A stretch of DNA of 64,000 bases, taken from positions 1,426,001-1,490,000 of the forward strand of contig CM034142.1 in assembly GCA_019914995.1 (NCBI GenBank), given 5' to 3'. Source of the stretch: Acanthochlamys bracteata (Eukaryota > Streptophyta > Magnoliopsida > Pandanales > Velloziaceae). Within the stretch, counting starts at the first letter, position 1. The number at the start of each line of letters is the position of its first letter. The notes beneath the pieces are model-generated. The model saw only the letters and a program-made list of their open reading frames with translations. It searched no databases and was not told the DNA's origin. Below, piece after piece: positions 1 to 10,539 of this stretch. The position numbers and the translations under genes are program-made.

Positions 1-998
1 GCTCCTGTTCAGTTTCAAGTCTCTTTAACTTGTTATGAGTTCCATCATGCAAATTGTGATCTTCAAGTCTCAGCAATAATTGTACTTACTTTTTTCACTA
101 TAAAATAATAATATGAAACTTGTTAACATCCTGATGAGTTAGTATGATAAGTTCTGACATGTAGTAAATGAAAGCTTGGCTTGCCTTATTTGAATGCTGT
201 GGAGTTGTCAGCTCTTTCAATATTGACTCTGTTCATATTATTTCTTAGTATGGCTCAACTTTTAATGTGGTGTTGCAGAAAGATAGTAGATTATTTGTAT
301 GTTAACACATTAAAATGCCACCAATGAATTTTTCATAAATCAAATTCTAAATTTGAAATTTTATTTGCATTTCTGAACTATTAGTGACTATGTTATTGAT
401 AGCTCCTTTGTCTGTATTTTTTATTTTCACTTTTGTGTATTAATCAACTCTTGATATGGATTTGTTGTCAATATAAAGTCACTTTGATGCAAAATTGGAA
501 CTCAAATAGAATCTGTAACATGTTAGATATCGTTTCTTATGCATAATTATCATGATCGCTCGGGCTGTTCTTTGTTGGCGAATAGCAGCAAAATGATCAG
601 CTATCTTCTATCAAGGTCTTCTGTTCTCCTTTGTTTCGACAAGTTGCAATGCACTGTTTTCATACTTAATCGATTACGAAGTCTTGCGCTCAATAAAGAA
701 CTCTCATAAATGTAGCTGATTATATTATGACTATTCGGTAAGGAAAGCTTATATCTATGATGTAACTTATATATAACTGGCTATTTGTTTGTTATGTGTA
801 CGATGATTTTTCTTTATAAAGATCTGCATAATTTGATTCAAACCATTAAATTATTTTAATTCATAAATTATAATTATTCATCATTGTAATCATCAAAACA
901 CATTAAGGTTCTAATAATAACATCATAATAACAAGGATCAGATGATTTTCTGTTTATAATATTTGCTGAGAAAATATAGACAGCGTCTATATTTTCTA
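1..998. other. A+T-rich spacer, no gene recognised
   Basis: No reading frame of convincing coding character is visible on either strand. A stretch around 280-310 that follows a pyrimidine-rich tract and CAG could be the last exon of a gene lying left of the window, but only a few codons precede a stop, so I do not call it. Confidence 0.4.
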
Positions 999-1078
999 TT
1001 TATTCATAAAGATTTCTATATTGTATCATATAAGTACATATACTTATATGATACAATATAGAAATCTTTATGAATAAA
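999..1078. repeat. Perfect inverted repeat, 38-bp arms, 4-bp loop
   Basis: The left arm 999-1036 is the exact reverse complement of the right arm 1041-1078, separated by CATA (1037-1040). No mismatch is present in 38 pairs. The sequence is A+T-rich. As RNA it would fold to an uninterrupted hairpin; as DNA it could form a cruciform. The perfect identity suggests a recent origin. Confidence 0.95.
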
Positions 1079-2400
1079 CTACGCCAAAGTGAACCACAGA
1101 GATCGGCTGCACCTATGTTTAAATCATAAATGTCACGTGTACAATTTAGCTTCATATTGTGCATGTCAAAGTAAGAATTAAAGGTTTAAATGGGTTGTAC
1201 CTTAGCAAGATCTAAACTTGAATCCTAATTCGAAAGGATGGATCTATTCCAAATTCATACAGGATTCACACTAGGATCTATATCTGTTAAGAAAGCATAT
1301 TTTAGATACAAGTTTGAGTTTTTTAATTACAAATTATACTTATGTGAAATATAAAATCAACATTATTATTAAGAAATAATAAAGCTATAACCAAAATTTG
1401 TATATGAATATTTATAAAAATATGAAAAATTCATATATATATATATATATGATATCTCATTTTAAGTATAATATTTCAAATAATCAAATAGGAAATCTTT
1501 AAGATCCTAACATATCATGTTATAATTTTGGTCTAATTGAAACTATTAAGAAACCGGATCCATATCCTGTAAACTTAGAACTGATCCGATCGATTTAATG
1601 GGTATTCTATATGATTACCACAATAAGAGCCATGCAACATCATCTACTATAGACATCCGATTTTCAAAAAATAGTTCTTAATGGAGTGGAATTGCAAAGT
1701 CTAACAACTCTGGTAAGACTTTACTTCTTATTGCAGTCAGTATCGCAATACAATTAGGATATATTCTTTTACATCCCAAAGTTTTTTTCTCCTAAAAGTT
1801 ACTCTCGATGAATTCTTGTAATTACTCTTTATAATTCACTTTTACAAAGATACGTATTTAAAAAAATAGAAAATCACTTCTTATAGAAAGAACACATCAT
1901 TAGGAGATGTTTAAAAATATTCATGAAATTTTTTGTCTAAAATAAATGATATTTTTATTATATTTTAGAAAATAAATTTTTTTATCTAAAATAATAAAAA
2001 TAAGTAATAAAAAAATCTTATTACGTAAATTTTTATACTTTATAAAATTTTAAATAAAACCTATAAAATATTATAAAAATTTATTTTAGAAAATATTATA
2101 AAAATTTTATCATTTTTATAAAATATTATAAAAATATTCTATAAAGCCCATCCAAACAGCAGAGCTCGTTCTGAATTGAGTCAAATTTAACATTACCCGA
2201 TTCTACATAGTAAAATCGTTTTATTATTTTATTTTTATTATTTTTAATCAAAAAATAAATTTTATTTTTTAAAAATAAAATACTTTTCATTTGCGTTCCT
2301 AAACGCTCACGGGCGGATCATCACACTCCAACTCCTACTACTTCTCGTCGTGTCGGTGGACCCCATCTAATATAATTACAAATCAATTTATTATTTCTTC
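1079..2400. other. Spacer upstream of the kinase gene
   Basis: A+T-rich spacer without a supported gene. It contains an (AT)n run at about 1435-1451 and a degraded copy of the local Tourist-like MITE family at about 1901-2160, listed separately. The last about 100 bases are pyrimidine-rich and are probably the promoter-proximal or 5' leader sequence of the kinase gene. Confidence 0.4.
1901..2160. mobile_element. Degraded Tourist-like MITE copy
   Basis: The interior shows the family signature also seen at 4439-4698: A/T runs, a 'taataaaaaaatcttattacgtaa'-like core and ends with GATGTTTA on the left and CCATCCAAAC on the right. The termini are too eroded to define a target-site duplication. 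Identification rests on similarity to the intact copy within this window. Confidence 0.35.
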
Positions 2401-2551
2401 GCTCTTGCTCTTTCTTGTGTTATCCTTCATCGCTTTCTTTCCTTCTTCAGTTTCTTTTTTCTCTCTTACTTTCCCGCGATCTCGTTCTCTCACAGGTCCT
2501 TTCTAGAAATCAACAATCTCATTCAATTTCTAGGGTTTCCATTTTCCCGCA

Positions 2552-2590
2552 ATGCACCCTAAGCGTTGTTGTGCTACTGTTTTCTCTTGA
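2552..2590 (+). CDS. Possible upstream ORF in the kinase 5' leader (12 codons)
   Basis: An ATG at 2552 opens a 12-residue frame (MHPKRCCATVFS) closed by TGA at 2588-2590, 31 bases before the kinase ATG at 2622 and in a different frame. If transcription starts upstream of 2552, ribosomes would meet this ORF first, which could lower kinase translation. The transcription start is not visible, so the role is inferred. Confidence 0.3.
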   Translation: MHPKRCCATVFS

Positions 2591-2621
2591 TCTTGTTCGA
2601 TCGATTGATTCACCGATCAAG

Positions 2622-5600
2622 ATGGATTCGATTGGGAGAAGAAGGAAGAGAAAGGGATTCAAACCCTCTTCGTTTGATGCAGGATCTCTTAACCTATCAA
2701 ATCGACACTTGTGTAAAAGGAAGAAGGAAATTGATCGCCGGAAAGATGATGTGGCGCTTACGGCACCGCCGGGGATTTCTCTTGCTGACGTGGAATCTCC
2801 GAATAGAGGACTGAAGAGGAAACTAGGGTGCATTGAACCGTCGACGAAATTTGGGAGGAGGAGGAAACTGGAGCAGGAATTTGATTTGGGGAAAGAAATT
2901 GGGCAAGGGAAATTTGGGTCGGTTAGGGTTTGTAAGAGTAGGTTGACGGGAGTGGAATTCGCTTGTAAGACATTGCCAAAGAACGGTGAGGAGACGGCAC
3001 ATAGGGAGGTTGAGATAATGCAGCACTTGTCTGGACATCCTGGAGTTGTTAATCTTGAAGCTGTATTTGAGGATAAGGAAAGTTTCCATCTTGTCATGGA
3101 ATTCTGTTCTGGCGGCCGTCTTCTTGATCAGATGCTGAAAGAAGGGAGATATTCAGAGCAAAAAGCTGCAATCTTGTTGAAGGAATTGATAATGGTGATT
3201 AAGTATTGTCATGAGATGGGTGTCGTGCACCGGGATATAAAGCCTGAGAATATACTGCTTACTGCATCTGGAAAGATGAAGCTTGCTGATTTCGGCCTGG
3301 CTGTCAGGGTTACTAGCGGTAAATTGAACTTAATCTGTCTGATTTATGCCTTTCTTTTGTACTGTATGTGCTATTTCTGTTGTTTATTTTATTTTCTGGG
3401 AAGATAGTAGCCTTTTCTTCTGAATGTATGCATTTGAAATTTGTTATTATCTCCTAAGTGTATGGGTCCGAAACAAGGATGACAGACTTATATTATATCT
3501 TGAATGGTTGTTTCATTTGCTTCCACCACATGAATATATGCATCAATCCTATATACACTATCTGTATTTCCAATACTCCAGATAATTAAATTACTCCTGA
3601 ACTTTGATTGTACTTTCAGATAGTTATGATGAATTAGCAATGTGATGTCTGGTTCTTTATACCATGATATTATTGCATGGGATAAAGTTTGGTCGTCATT
3701 TAATAAAGTGAACCCCAATGGTGAATAATGGGTTTGTAAAGGGTATTCTCTAACTGGTGTCTTCCTTTTTTCAAGGAAGCCTTTCCAGTGGACTAACTGG
3801 TGCTATTGAGATGCTCTGTGTTTTGCTAGATTCATCAAGAAATTGATTGAAGTGTTCAGAGTACAGGAACTACTCTTAATTCAGTTTCGTTAGTAGGATT
3901 TTAGTCACAGAAGTAAATAAAAATAATGATCTTGATGGCTGTGTTTCTGTCATCTCACCACCTGTTCATAGCTTTCTCCTTGTCAATAAAGGCATTGATT
4001 TGATAGATTGCATTTATCTATTGTTGCATCTGCCACATTAAGTTCCAACGTGGACTAACTGGACTTTGAAGCGGCTGCAATCCTGGACAGCTTAATCTAA
4101 CCTGAATGTTAGTGTAGCCTTTAGGGTCGTTTTGGGATTGCTTAAAAAATAGGGCTTTTAGATATATAGTGCTTTTGGTGAGATTTTTTTGAGAGCGAGC
4201 ATTGAGATGGTTTCAATCTCAATGCTTTCTCAAATGGAATATTGGAGTCCTAACTGGAATCTTTGAAGTTATCTTTGTTTCGAACTAAGATTTTTCCCTT
4301 AGAAAATTAGTTTCAACTAATGCATTTTAGGCCTTTATTTTGTTTTAAAATTAGCACTGCAAAAGATAGCAAAATAGCAATGACAACATTTGAAGTGATG
4401 TGAACTCTTTATTTGAAGTTTTTCTTAGCCATATTTAAGGGGGCGTTTGGGATTGCTTATGAAATGGAGCTTTTGTGAAATGAAGGGTATTTTTGTCCTT
4501 TTTGAAAAACGAGCTCTATTTTTTTTACTTCTAAAAAAATAATAAAAATATGCAATAAAAAGATCTCACTCCGTAGAATTTTTCTACACTTTCTAAATTT
4601 TTAAATAAATTTTTTATATATTTATAAAATATGTATTGAAAAATGTGAAATGGAGAATTGAAAAGTTGGGTTGGGAGAAAGCAAAGCCAAACACCCCCTA
4701 AGTGACACATCATAGTTATTAGTTAGTTTGTGGGAGACCAACAAAGCACCATTCCATAAGAAACTGATACCGAGGACCATTAGGTTGCTGTAAAGCTTGA
4801 TAAATATGGAGCAGGAACCTGAAAGTTGCTTATGAACCATGCACTTGAACTAGATATTCTGATGTTATACTAGTTAAATGTAAATTGTACATTAGTACAT
4901 TCTGTTGAGAACATAGATTGGGTGGCTGCAAGGAATTGCTATGTTGGGATGAGGCTGATCTCTCTATCTGATTCATTCTTTTTCCAAATAAAACTAATTT
5001 AAGGCTGTTTGGTAAAGTATGGGGATTTGATGTTTATAAACATGCTGCATAACAACCTAATGCTGATAGGATGCTCTAATATTGACATGGAATCTAGCGA
5101 TGTCTTTATAAGTGATTACTGTATGTTACTTTGTAAGAATTTACTGCCTTTTCCTCCTGGTGCTACTGGAAAGATCAGTTCAGTAGTTTTTCTATCTTTT
5201 TATTTATATCAGTAAGGATCGCCTGTTCAAGCATTTCAACTATTCTACTTGTGGCTTAATGTAATATGTATTACATTGATAGAAACTTGTACTATATCAT
5301 AACAAGTCTTATTTGATAGGTCAACAACTGTCTGGAATTGCTGGAAGCCCAGCCTATGTTGCCCCAGAGGTTTTGACGGGGCATTATTCAGAGAAAGTGG
5401 ATATCTGGGGTGCTGGTGTTCTCCTCCATGCACTGCTACTTGGTGTTCTTCCATTTCAAGGGAACTCGCTTGAAGCTGTGTTTGAAGCTATTAAGAAAGT
5501 GGAGCTTGATTTTAACAGTGGGCAATGGGAGTCAGTATCAGGACTTGCACAGGATCTAATTAGTCGGATGCTGACTCGTGATGTTGCAATAAGAATGACT

Positions 5601-6255
5601 GCAGATGATGTTCTAAGTATGTTGAGGCTTCTATACTCACTTGCTTTCAAATTGTTCTGAAATAGTGGTAGTTTGTTGCATCTAGTGTTCTAACTTTAAA
5701 TAACAGTTGGTTCAAAAGATATTTTACGTTTCCCATGAGTTTCTGATCTCTTATGCACATTTCTTGTTACCTGCTGTCTGCATATAGTTGTGTCATGTCA
5801 TTAGTCATTGACTTACTTTGTGGGTTGTGAGTTGTAAAGTTACTTTCTTTGTAAATCCATGCATAGATTTGCTCTTGAATGACCTATGCTGCATTTGCTT
5901 TATTTAACCTCTAATATTCTGTCTTGTTTGTTCTGTTATAGGTCATCCATGGATTCTTTTCTATACACAGAGCCCATCAAAGGCATTAGCTATCACAAAG
6001 CCAGCCATAAACAAAGTTGTAGTTCCCAGATTTGAGTTGGAGAGGATTGCTAAGCTCAGTATTTCTTCTTCTCTGGGAAGTTCAAGTGAGAAGTCTGAAG
6101 AGGCTGATGACTATGGTCTAGTAGATGTTCTTGCATCAGCAATTTCACGTGTGAGGATATCTGAACCGAAGAGGAGCAGGCTCTACGTCACCGCCAGCCC
6201 CATTCCTCAGCAGTGCTCTTCTAACTTGAAGGCTAACCTCTGCGCTGCATTTTGA
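2622..6255 (+). CDS. PEPKR2: Serine/threonine protein kinase, PEPC-kinase-related (PEPKR2-like), 3 exons
   Basis: Exons are 2622-3318, 5320-5616 and 5942-6255, joined at GT/AG sites (CG|GTAAAT, GATAG|G, CTAA|GTATG, TATAG|GT), giving 435 residues. The kinase domain starts near residue 87. Visible motifs are the glycine loop GQGKFG (94-99), the ATP-binding lysine K116, catalytic HRDIKPEN (203-210), DFG (223-225), and APE (247-249); the domain ends with the DVLSHPW motif typical of CDPK/SnRK-type kinases, so it looks active. The basic N-terminus (RRRKRK, KRKLG, GRRRK) may direct nuclear import. No EF hands follow, unlike CDPKs. I place it with PEP carboxylase kinase-related kinases from remembered family resemblance; Arabidopsis PEPKR2 is about 470 residues. 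I chose the ATG at 2622 because the frame can be extended upstream only through non-ATG codons. Intron 1 is 2 kb and carries a MITE. The substrate is not evident from sequence. Confidence 0.88.
4439..4698. mobile_element. Intact Tourist-like MITE (PIF/Harbinger type) in kinase intron 1
   Basis: The 260-bp element begins with GGGGGCGTTTGG (4439-4450) and ends with CCAAACACCCCC (4687-4698), which are inverted repeats with one difference. It is flanked by TAA on both sides (4436-4438 and 4699-4701). A 3-bp TAA duplication and G-rich GTTTGG termini are established hallmarks of Tourist-like MITEs mobilised by PIF/Harbinger transposases. There is no coding capacity. It lies inside a spliced intron, with no splice site disturbed. 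Confidence 0.88.
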
Positions 6256-7274
6256 CTCCCAACGTACATGATACCCGTGAAGTGGCTCTGCTGAGAAGAT
6301 TGGCCTTAACCAGGAAGCATACTGTGCTGTAGTAGCTGATAATTGTGCTATCTGGAGAAGGTGGCATTCCCCCCAGGTCAAAGTTGAACTCTCATCAATT
6401 TCAAGGGCGCTTATTCTATTAGTTTAACGTAGTTCTTTGCGTGTACATCTTTGTAAATATCGCTCGTTTGCCCTTTCCTAGTTACTTTCTGATCCTGCTG
6501 CCCTAATAATTGATAAGGTGCTAACTCTAGCATGTTGGGAATGATGTCGTGTTGTTGATAGTCACTGATTTAATTCACCTCGCCTAAGTTAGAGGAGCGT
6601 GTGCTTTTACCGATTTCGTAACGGTATAGTATGGCAGTGCTTATCAGTAACTATCATTATTTGTTAATTATGTTTTATTTTTTCTAAATTTTTAAGTTTT
6701 AATTTTAAAAATATAGATAAAATTATATATTATAAAATATTATTATGTATATATATATATATATATAAACAAATTAAATTTGTTTTTGAAAATTTTTTAA
6801 TAAAATAAAATGTTTTAAATGTTTTTTATTTGAAGCAGTTAAAATATTTCCGACATATTTTTGCACCTTTCATTTTGATTTGGGAGATATCTATAAATCT
6901 TATAAAATAGAATTCTTTTAAACAAAATATATGATAGAAATTTTTTTAAATAAGCTTTAAATTTTTTTTAAAAATAATAATAATAAGTAATAATAAAAGT
7001 TTATAGATTAAAATTTTTTATATTATTTAAAATTTTAAAATATAATTCTAAAATATTATAAAAGTTATTGAAAAATGTTTTTCTCGTTGAAAATGGAGTG
7101 ACGTTTCTGCTTTACGCTTTCAAGCAACAAAGTCTACGTCTGATGATTTGTTAAAACAGTAACTATAAATGGTAATTTCGACTCTACGGCGTCTAAGCTG
7201 TGCATATAAATGATAATAACTCTCATTCTATGTTCAACAAATATCGTGGAGGAAGAAAATTAAGCCCTGTCTAA
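6256..7274. other. Convergent 3' intergenic region
   Basis: This separates the 3' end of the kinase (plus strand) from the 3' end of GT61-A (minus strand). The kinase 3' UTR probably occupies the first few hundred bases. Beyond about 6650 the sequence is A/T-rich, with a (TA)n run at about 6750-6768 and MITE-like debris at about 6890-7085. No gene is visible. Confidence 0.4.
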
Positions 7275-8906
7275 CTAACTACAAGGGCATGAAGTTTGGA
7301 TTTGGTTGCCTTTAACAGATGCCTGGCTGACCCTGTATGCCTTTGCTTCATTGAGCACCTTCGCCGTAAAGTTACCCATAGCCGAATCATACCCAAGCTT
7401 CCCGTTCTTGTGGAAGAAGAAGCACTGCATATGATCGTTGTGAGGGCACGTCGGGCCTTCGTTGTCCCTCCAGACGCCTCGGTGCTTCATTCCGACCCAA
7501 TCTGCCATCCAGTGGAAAACGTACTGCCCCGAGCCTCCGTACTCCAGCCATCCCTTTGGAAACATCTCTAAGAGGCTGTTGTTTTTCTCCATGAACACAA
7601 AGTTTGTCATTTGCGCCCCGTGCGGCGACGCCAAGACATCTGTCTTGCTCAGCAAACTCACCTGCATCACAACAAACACAACATAAATCCATATTGTAAA
7701 GTTCAATTCTGTTGAAATCGGCAATCGGTTTTACGTTGGACTCGCGTTTACTAAAAGTGAAAACGAAAACCAGATGACTAACTCGGATAGATCTACTTGT
7801 TGGCTGTTGCTAATTGACTTTAGATCGGCTGTTCAGTTTAAACGTACCTGTTCGCAGAAGGTCATATTATCACCCCAAGCGAACTTGAACTTGCATCCAG
7901 GGACCTTACCACACTCCTTCTCGAAAATGTCGATCACCACCTTCTCGTCCTTGAAACTCCTCGCTCCTATCCTCATCAGCAGCGTCAGTCTGATAGTCTC
8001 CGGCGAACCTTCGGCGACTTCTTCCGGCTTCACTCCACAGTATTCTCTGGCTTTACATCTTACCATATCATACCCTTGTCTCCTTGTCATCTTCTGCATT
8101 CTTCCTTCATTGTTCCTAAACACCAAAACCTTCTCAAAACATTTCGGTGCTTCGCCCAAATCCTCGATTAGAACAACTTCACGTCCCGTAAACGCTGACA
8201 TAACGCGTCTTCCCCATTGCCCGAGCTTGTTCGTTGTTAAATGTCCATGGTAGAATAACATCCATTGATCCGGTTTCTCGCACTTCCGACTTAGCCATGA
8301 TGCAAACGGATTCATTGCTGATAGTACATGCCACAGATTAACATACTCGTAGTAAGTGTCACAGATATATGTTAATCCTTTGACGAGAGTCGCATTCTGC
8401 AGGAGCGCGTCAGGCCAGGCAAGCGCGTAGCGGTTATCTCCGGTAAGGCAAAGTAGCCTGCTTTCACTTTTGGAAGGGAGGTAGAGATACTGCATTCCAT
8501 CTTCGAAATGAGTATCGTTTATTGAGCTCAAGAAAAATGTATTGTTGTCAAATGGCTTCTGCAAAAGGGTTTCATCTCTGTTAGGCCGGAAAACGGTTAT
8601 ATCACGGAGGCGAGACCGCGCGTATTCGAGATCATTACAGCAACTGCAGGTTGTTGTTGTCTGGTTGTTCATCGCCGGCGACAACACCGAAGCAATGTTG
8701 TTGACTATTGGAAAAGTTGTTGAAGGGAGACGGATAGTTTGGATTTGAAAAAGAATTAGTAGAGTGATTAAGGTTGTGATGAGAGATACAGCAAGGTTAG
8801 CAGAGCAGCAAGAGAGGAAAGTTATTCGCTGCCGTTGCTGCTGCTGCTTCATCAATGCAGACTTGGAGTACGATTCATGGTTGAAAGACAGACCAGTGGT
8901 TCCCAT
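7275..8906 (-). CDS. GT61 (DUF563) glycosyltransferase, 2 exons (GT61-A)
   Basis: Minus-strand exons are 8906-7848 and 7661-7275, joined CAG|GTACGT to TGCAG|GTG in phase 0, giving 481 residues. The start has a good context (CCCATGGG) and no upstream ATG is seen for over 100 bases. Residues about 35-56 form a single hydrophobic segment after a basic, glutamine-rich tail, the layout of a type II Golgi glycosyltransferase. Family motifs are DTYYEYVNLWH (183-193), the Cys-rich middle, HGAQMTN (367-373) and HRGVWRD near the C-terminus; the protein ends SCPCS. GT61 enzymes use nucleotide sugars to modify xylan, glycoproteins or related glycans in the Golgi. Acceptor and sugar cannot be read from sequence. 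A paralogue lies at 25339-28209 in the opposite direction. The last exon carries a bulged miR160-complementary site (7320-7341). Confidence 0.88.
7320..7341 (-). promoter_or_regulatory. Bulged miR160-complementary site (possible target mimic) in GT61-A coding sequence
   Basis: On the plus strand the bases read TGCCTGGCT (7320-7328), then GA (7329-7330), then CCCTGTATGCC (7331-7341). Without GA this equals positions 1-20 of plant miR160 as I recall it (position 21 differs). GT61-A is transcribed from the minus strand, so its mRNA is the complement and would pair with miR160 with a two-base bulge between miRNA positions 9 and 10. Such central bulges block slicing and define known target mimics such as IPS1, usually with three bases. 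It encodes AYRVSQA in frame. Function is inference. Confidence 0.45.
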
Positions 8907-9887
8907 GGGTAGATGGTCTAGGAGGAAAATGTTTGTGAAGGGTATTGATGGATTTACTGAAGAAAACCGAGAGAGTTTTTAGGTTTCGATCAAAATTTAT
9001 ATGACAATAGTGTTGAGAAAGTCGTAGGATAATCGGGTTATAAATTATAAAAGTTGGGCAATTTCAACTCTGCCTGCATGGGATCTGATCTGAATAGCTG
9101 CTTCCAAGTCCACTCAAAAGAGAATAATTAGAATTAGTTGATAGCAATATGTAAATTCTCCTTAAATATGTATAATTTAATTTTTTACAAAATTGAAGTT
9201 TCATATAACTGGTCTTGAGATAATATCGTTAGGTGGTGTTTAGAAATTTTTTTCAATTTCTTTTCATTTTTATTTTTTATTTTATATTTCGAAATAAATT
9301 TTTCTGCAATTATTTTTAAAAATTTTGAAAATATAAAAAATTTTATATTGTAAAACTTTATTATTATTTATTATTTTTTAAATAAAAAAATAAAATTTAT
9401 TTTTAAAATTTTCTTAAATATTTTTTATTAAGAATTTTTTTTTTTCATAATTTTCGAAGCTTCTCCGTAATTGCAGAAGTTGGGTTCTGCATATCCCTGA
9501 CTGCTCTTTTAGTCTGGGAATTTTTGGTATTGATTCTTTTCTTTTCTTTTCTTTTGTTGATTCAGAAGATTGTATTTATTGTGTCTTCATTTCTAACCTA
9601 AGTATATGATAACGTGAGTGGATCTCTACTCCTTGGAAATTGTTTTGAGATATTTTATTTTATTTCTTGAAGTAAAAATTTCCAAGTTGATAATTTAGGT
9701 TTTAGATTCAAGTGAATTATGCAGATAGTTCATAAATACTCAATTTGAAGAGTTATTACATGGTCAATCCTTAACTTATTCTCCACAAAAACTTGAACAT
9801 GTCATAGTCGACTTCCCCACGTCTTGAAGGTGATCTAGAGATTGATGAAATAATTAGCCTTAATTAATGCTTTCAAAAGACTTCAAC
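8907..9887. other. GT61-A upstream region
   Basis: This is the 5' flank of GT61-A. A minus-strand TATA-like stretch (TATAATTTATAA) lies at about 9037-9049, some 135 bases before the ATG, and is a plausible core promoter. Farther out are A/T-rich sequence resembling the Tourist-like MITE family (about 9235-9470) and a TTTTC microsatellite at about 9536-9557. No gene is visible. Confidence 0.4.
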
Positions 9888-10539
9888 CATAGTTATAAAA
9901 CCGCCTGCTCGGGTCGATCCGAAATCGTCGACCCAGAACGTAAATCGGTCCGGGTTTATAATAAAATCGTTTATGCAATCGACCCATTTTGACCCATTTC
10001 GACCTGTTCTGACCCGCTTCGATCCGATCGACCCGCTCGTTTGGGTCGAACCGGGTTAAATTAAATTTTAAAAAATTTAAATTTGTGATATATTGATGCA
10101 AAAATAATTATTAGTAGTCTTATATTGAAATACAATATGTAGTTTATATTTTATATTTGGATATGATAATGCAAAAAAATAAATTTGTTATATTTTATTT
10201 GTAAATATTTATTATTAGTAATTTTTAAGTTTTCATATTACTAATTTTGTTAAATTGTAAGAAAAATAAAAAAATTATTTTAAAACAAAGAATTTCTTTG
10301 AAATTTATTATTTAAAATATTTTTTATTTTTCTATATATTTTTTGTTAGTTTATTTTTTCTTTTATGCCTTCTAACAAAGAAAAAATTTATTATTTTTTC
10401 TTTTGAAATAATAAGCGTTCGCACTATGTTTTAGTATTTTTGACATAACGGTTCAACCCATTGATCCGACAGGTCAACCCGTGACTCGTTGATCTGAACA
10501 GTTTTTCGGTTCAATATCGATCCGATTTTTACAACTATG
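9888..10539. mobile_element. Non-autonomous hAT-type element with perfect 8-bp target duplication
   Basis: The 652-bp element starts CATAGTTATAAAA and ends TTTTTACAACTATG, inverted repeats of about 13 bp with one difference. It is flanked by ACTTCAAC on both sides (9880-9887 and 10540-10547), an exact 8-bp target duplication as made by hAT transposases. The interior begins with many degenerate GACCCR-type repeats and becomes A/T-rich; it encodes no transposase. The frame at 9883-10101 on the minus strand is just a product of the repeats. Confidence 0.85.

Noticed and set aside
2415..2621. In-frame extension of the kinase N-terminus by 69 residues
   Set aside because: It begins with TTG, not ATG, and is pyrimidine-rich leader sequence; the first in-frame ATG with normal protein character is at 2622.
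2519..3097. 192-residue frame on the minus strand over kinase exon 1
   Set aside because: Shadow of the kinase coding sequence; no recognisable domain and the plus-strand kinase motifs are unambiguous.
7296..8253. Plus-strand frames over GT61-A
   Set aside because: Antisense shadows of the GT61-A exons with no family resemblance.
9883..10101. 72-residue minus-strand frame
   Set aside because: Arises from the GACCC-type repeats within the hAT-type element at 9888-10539.
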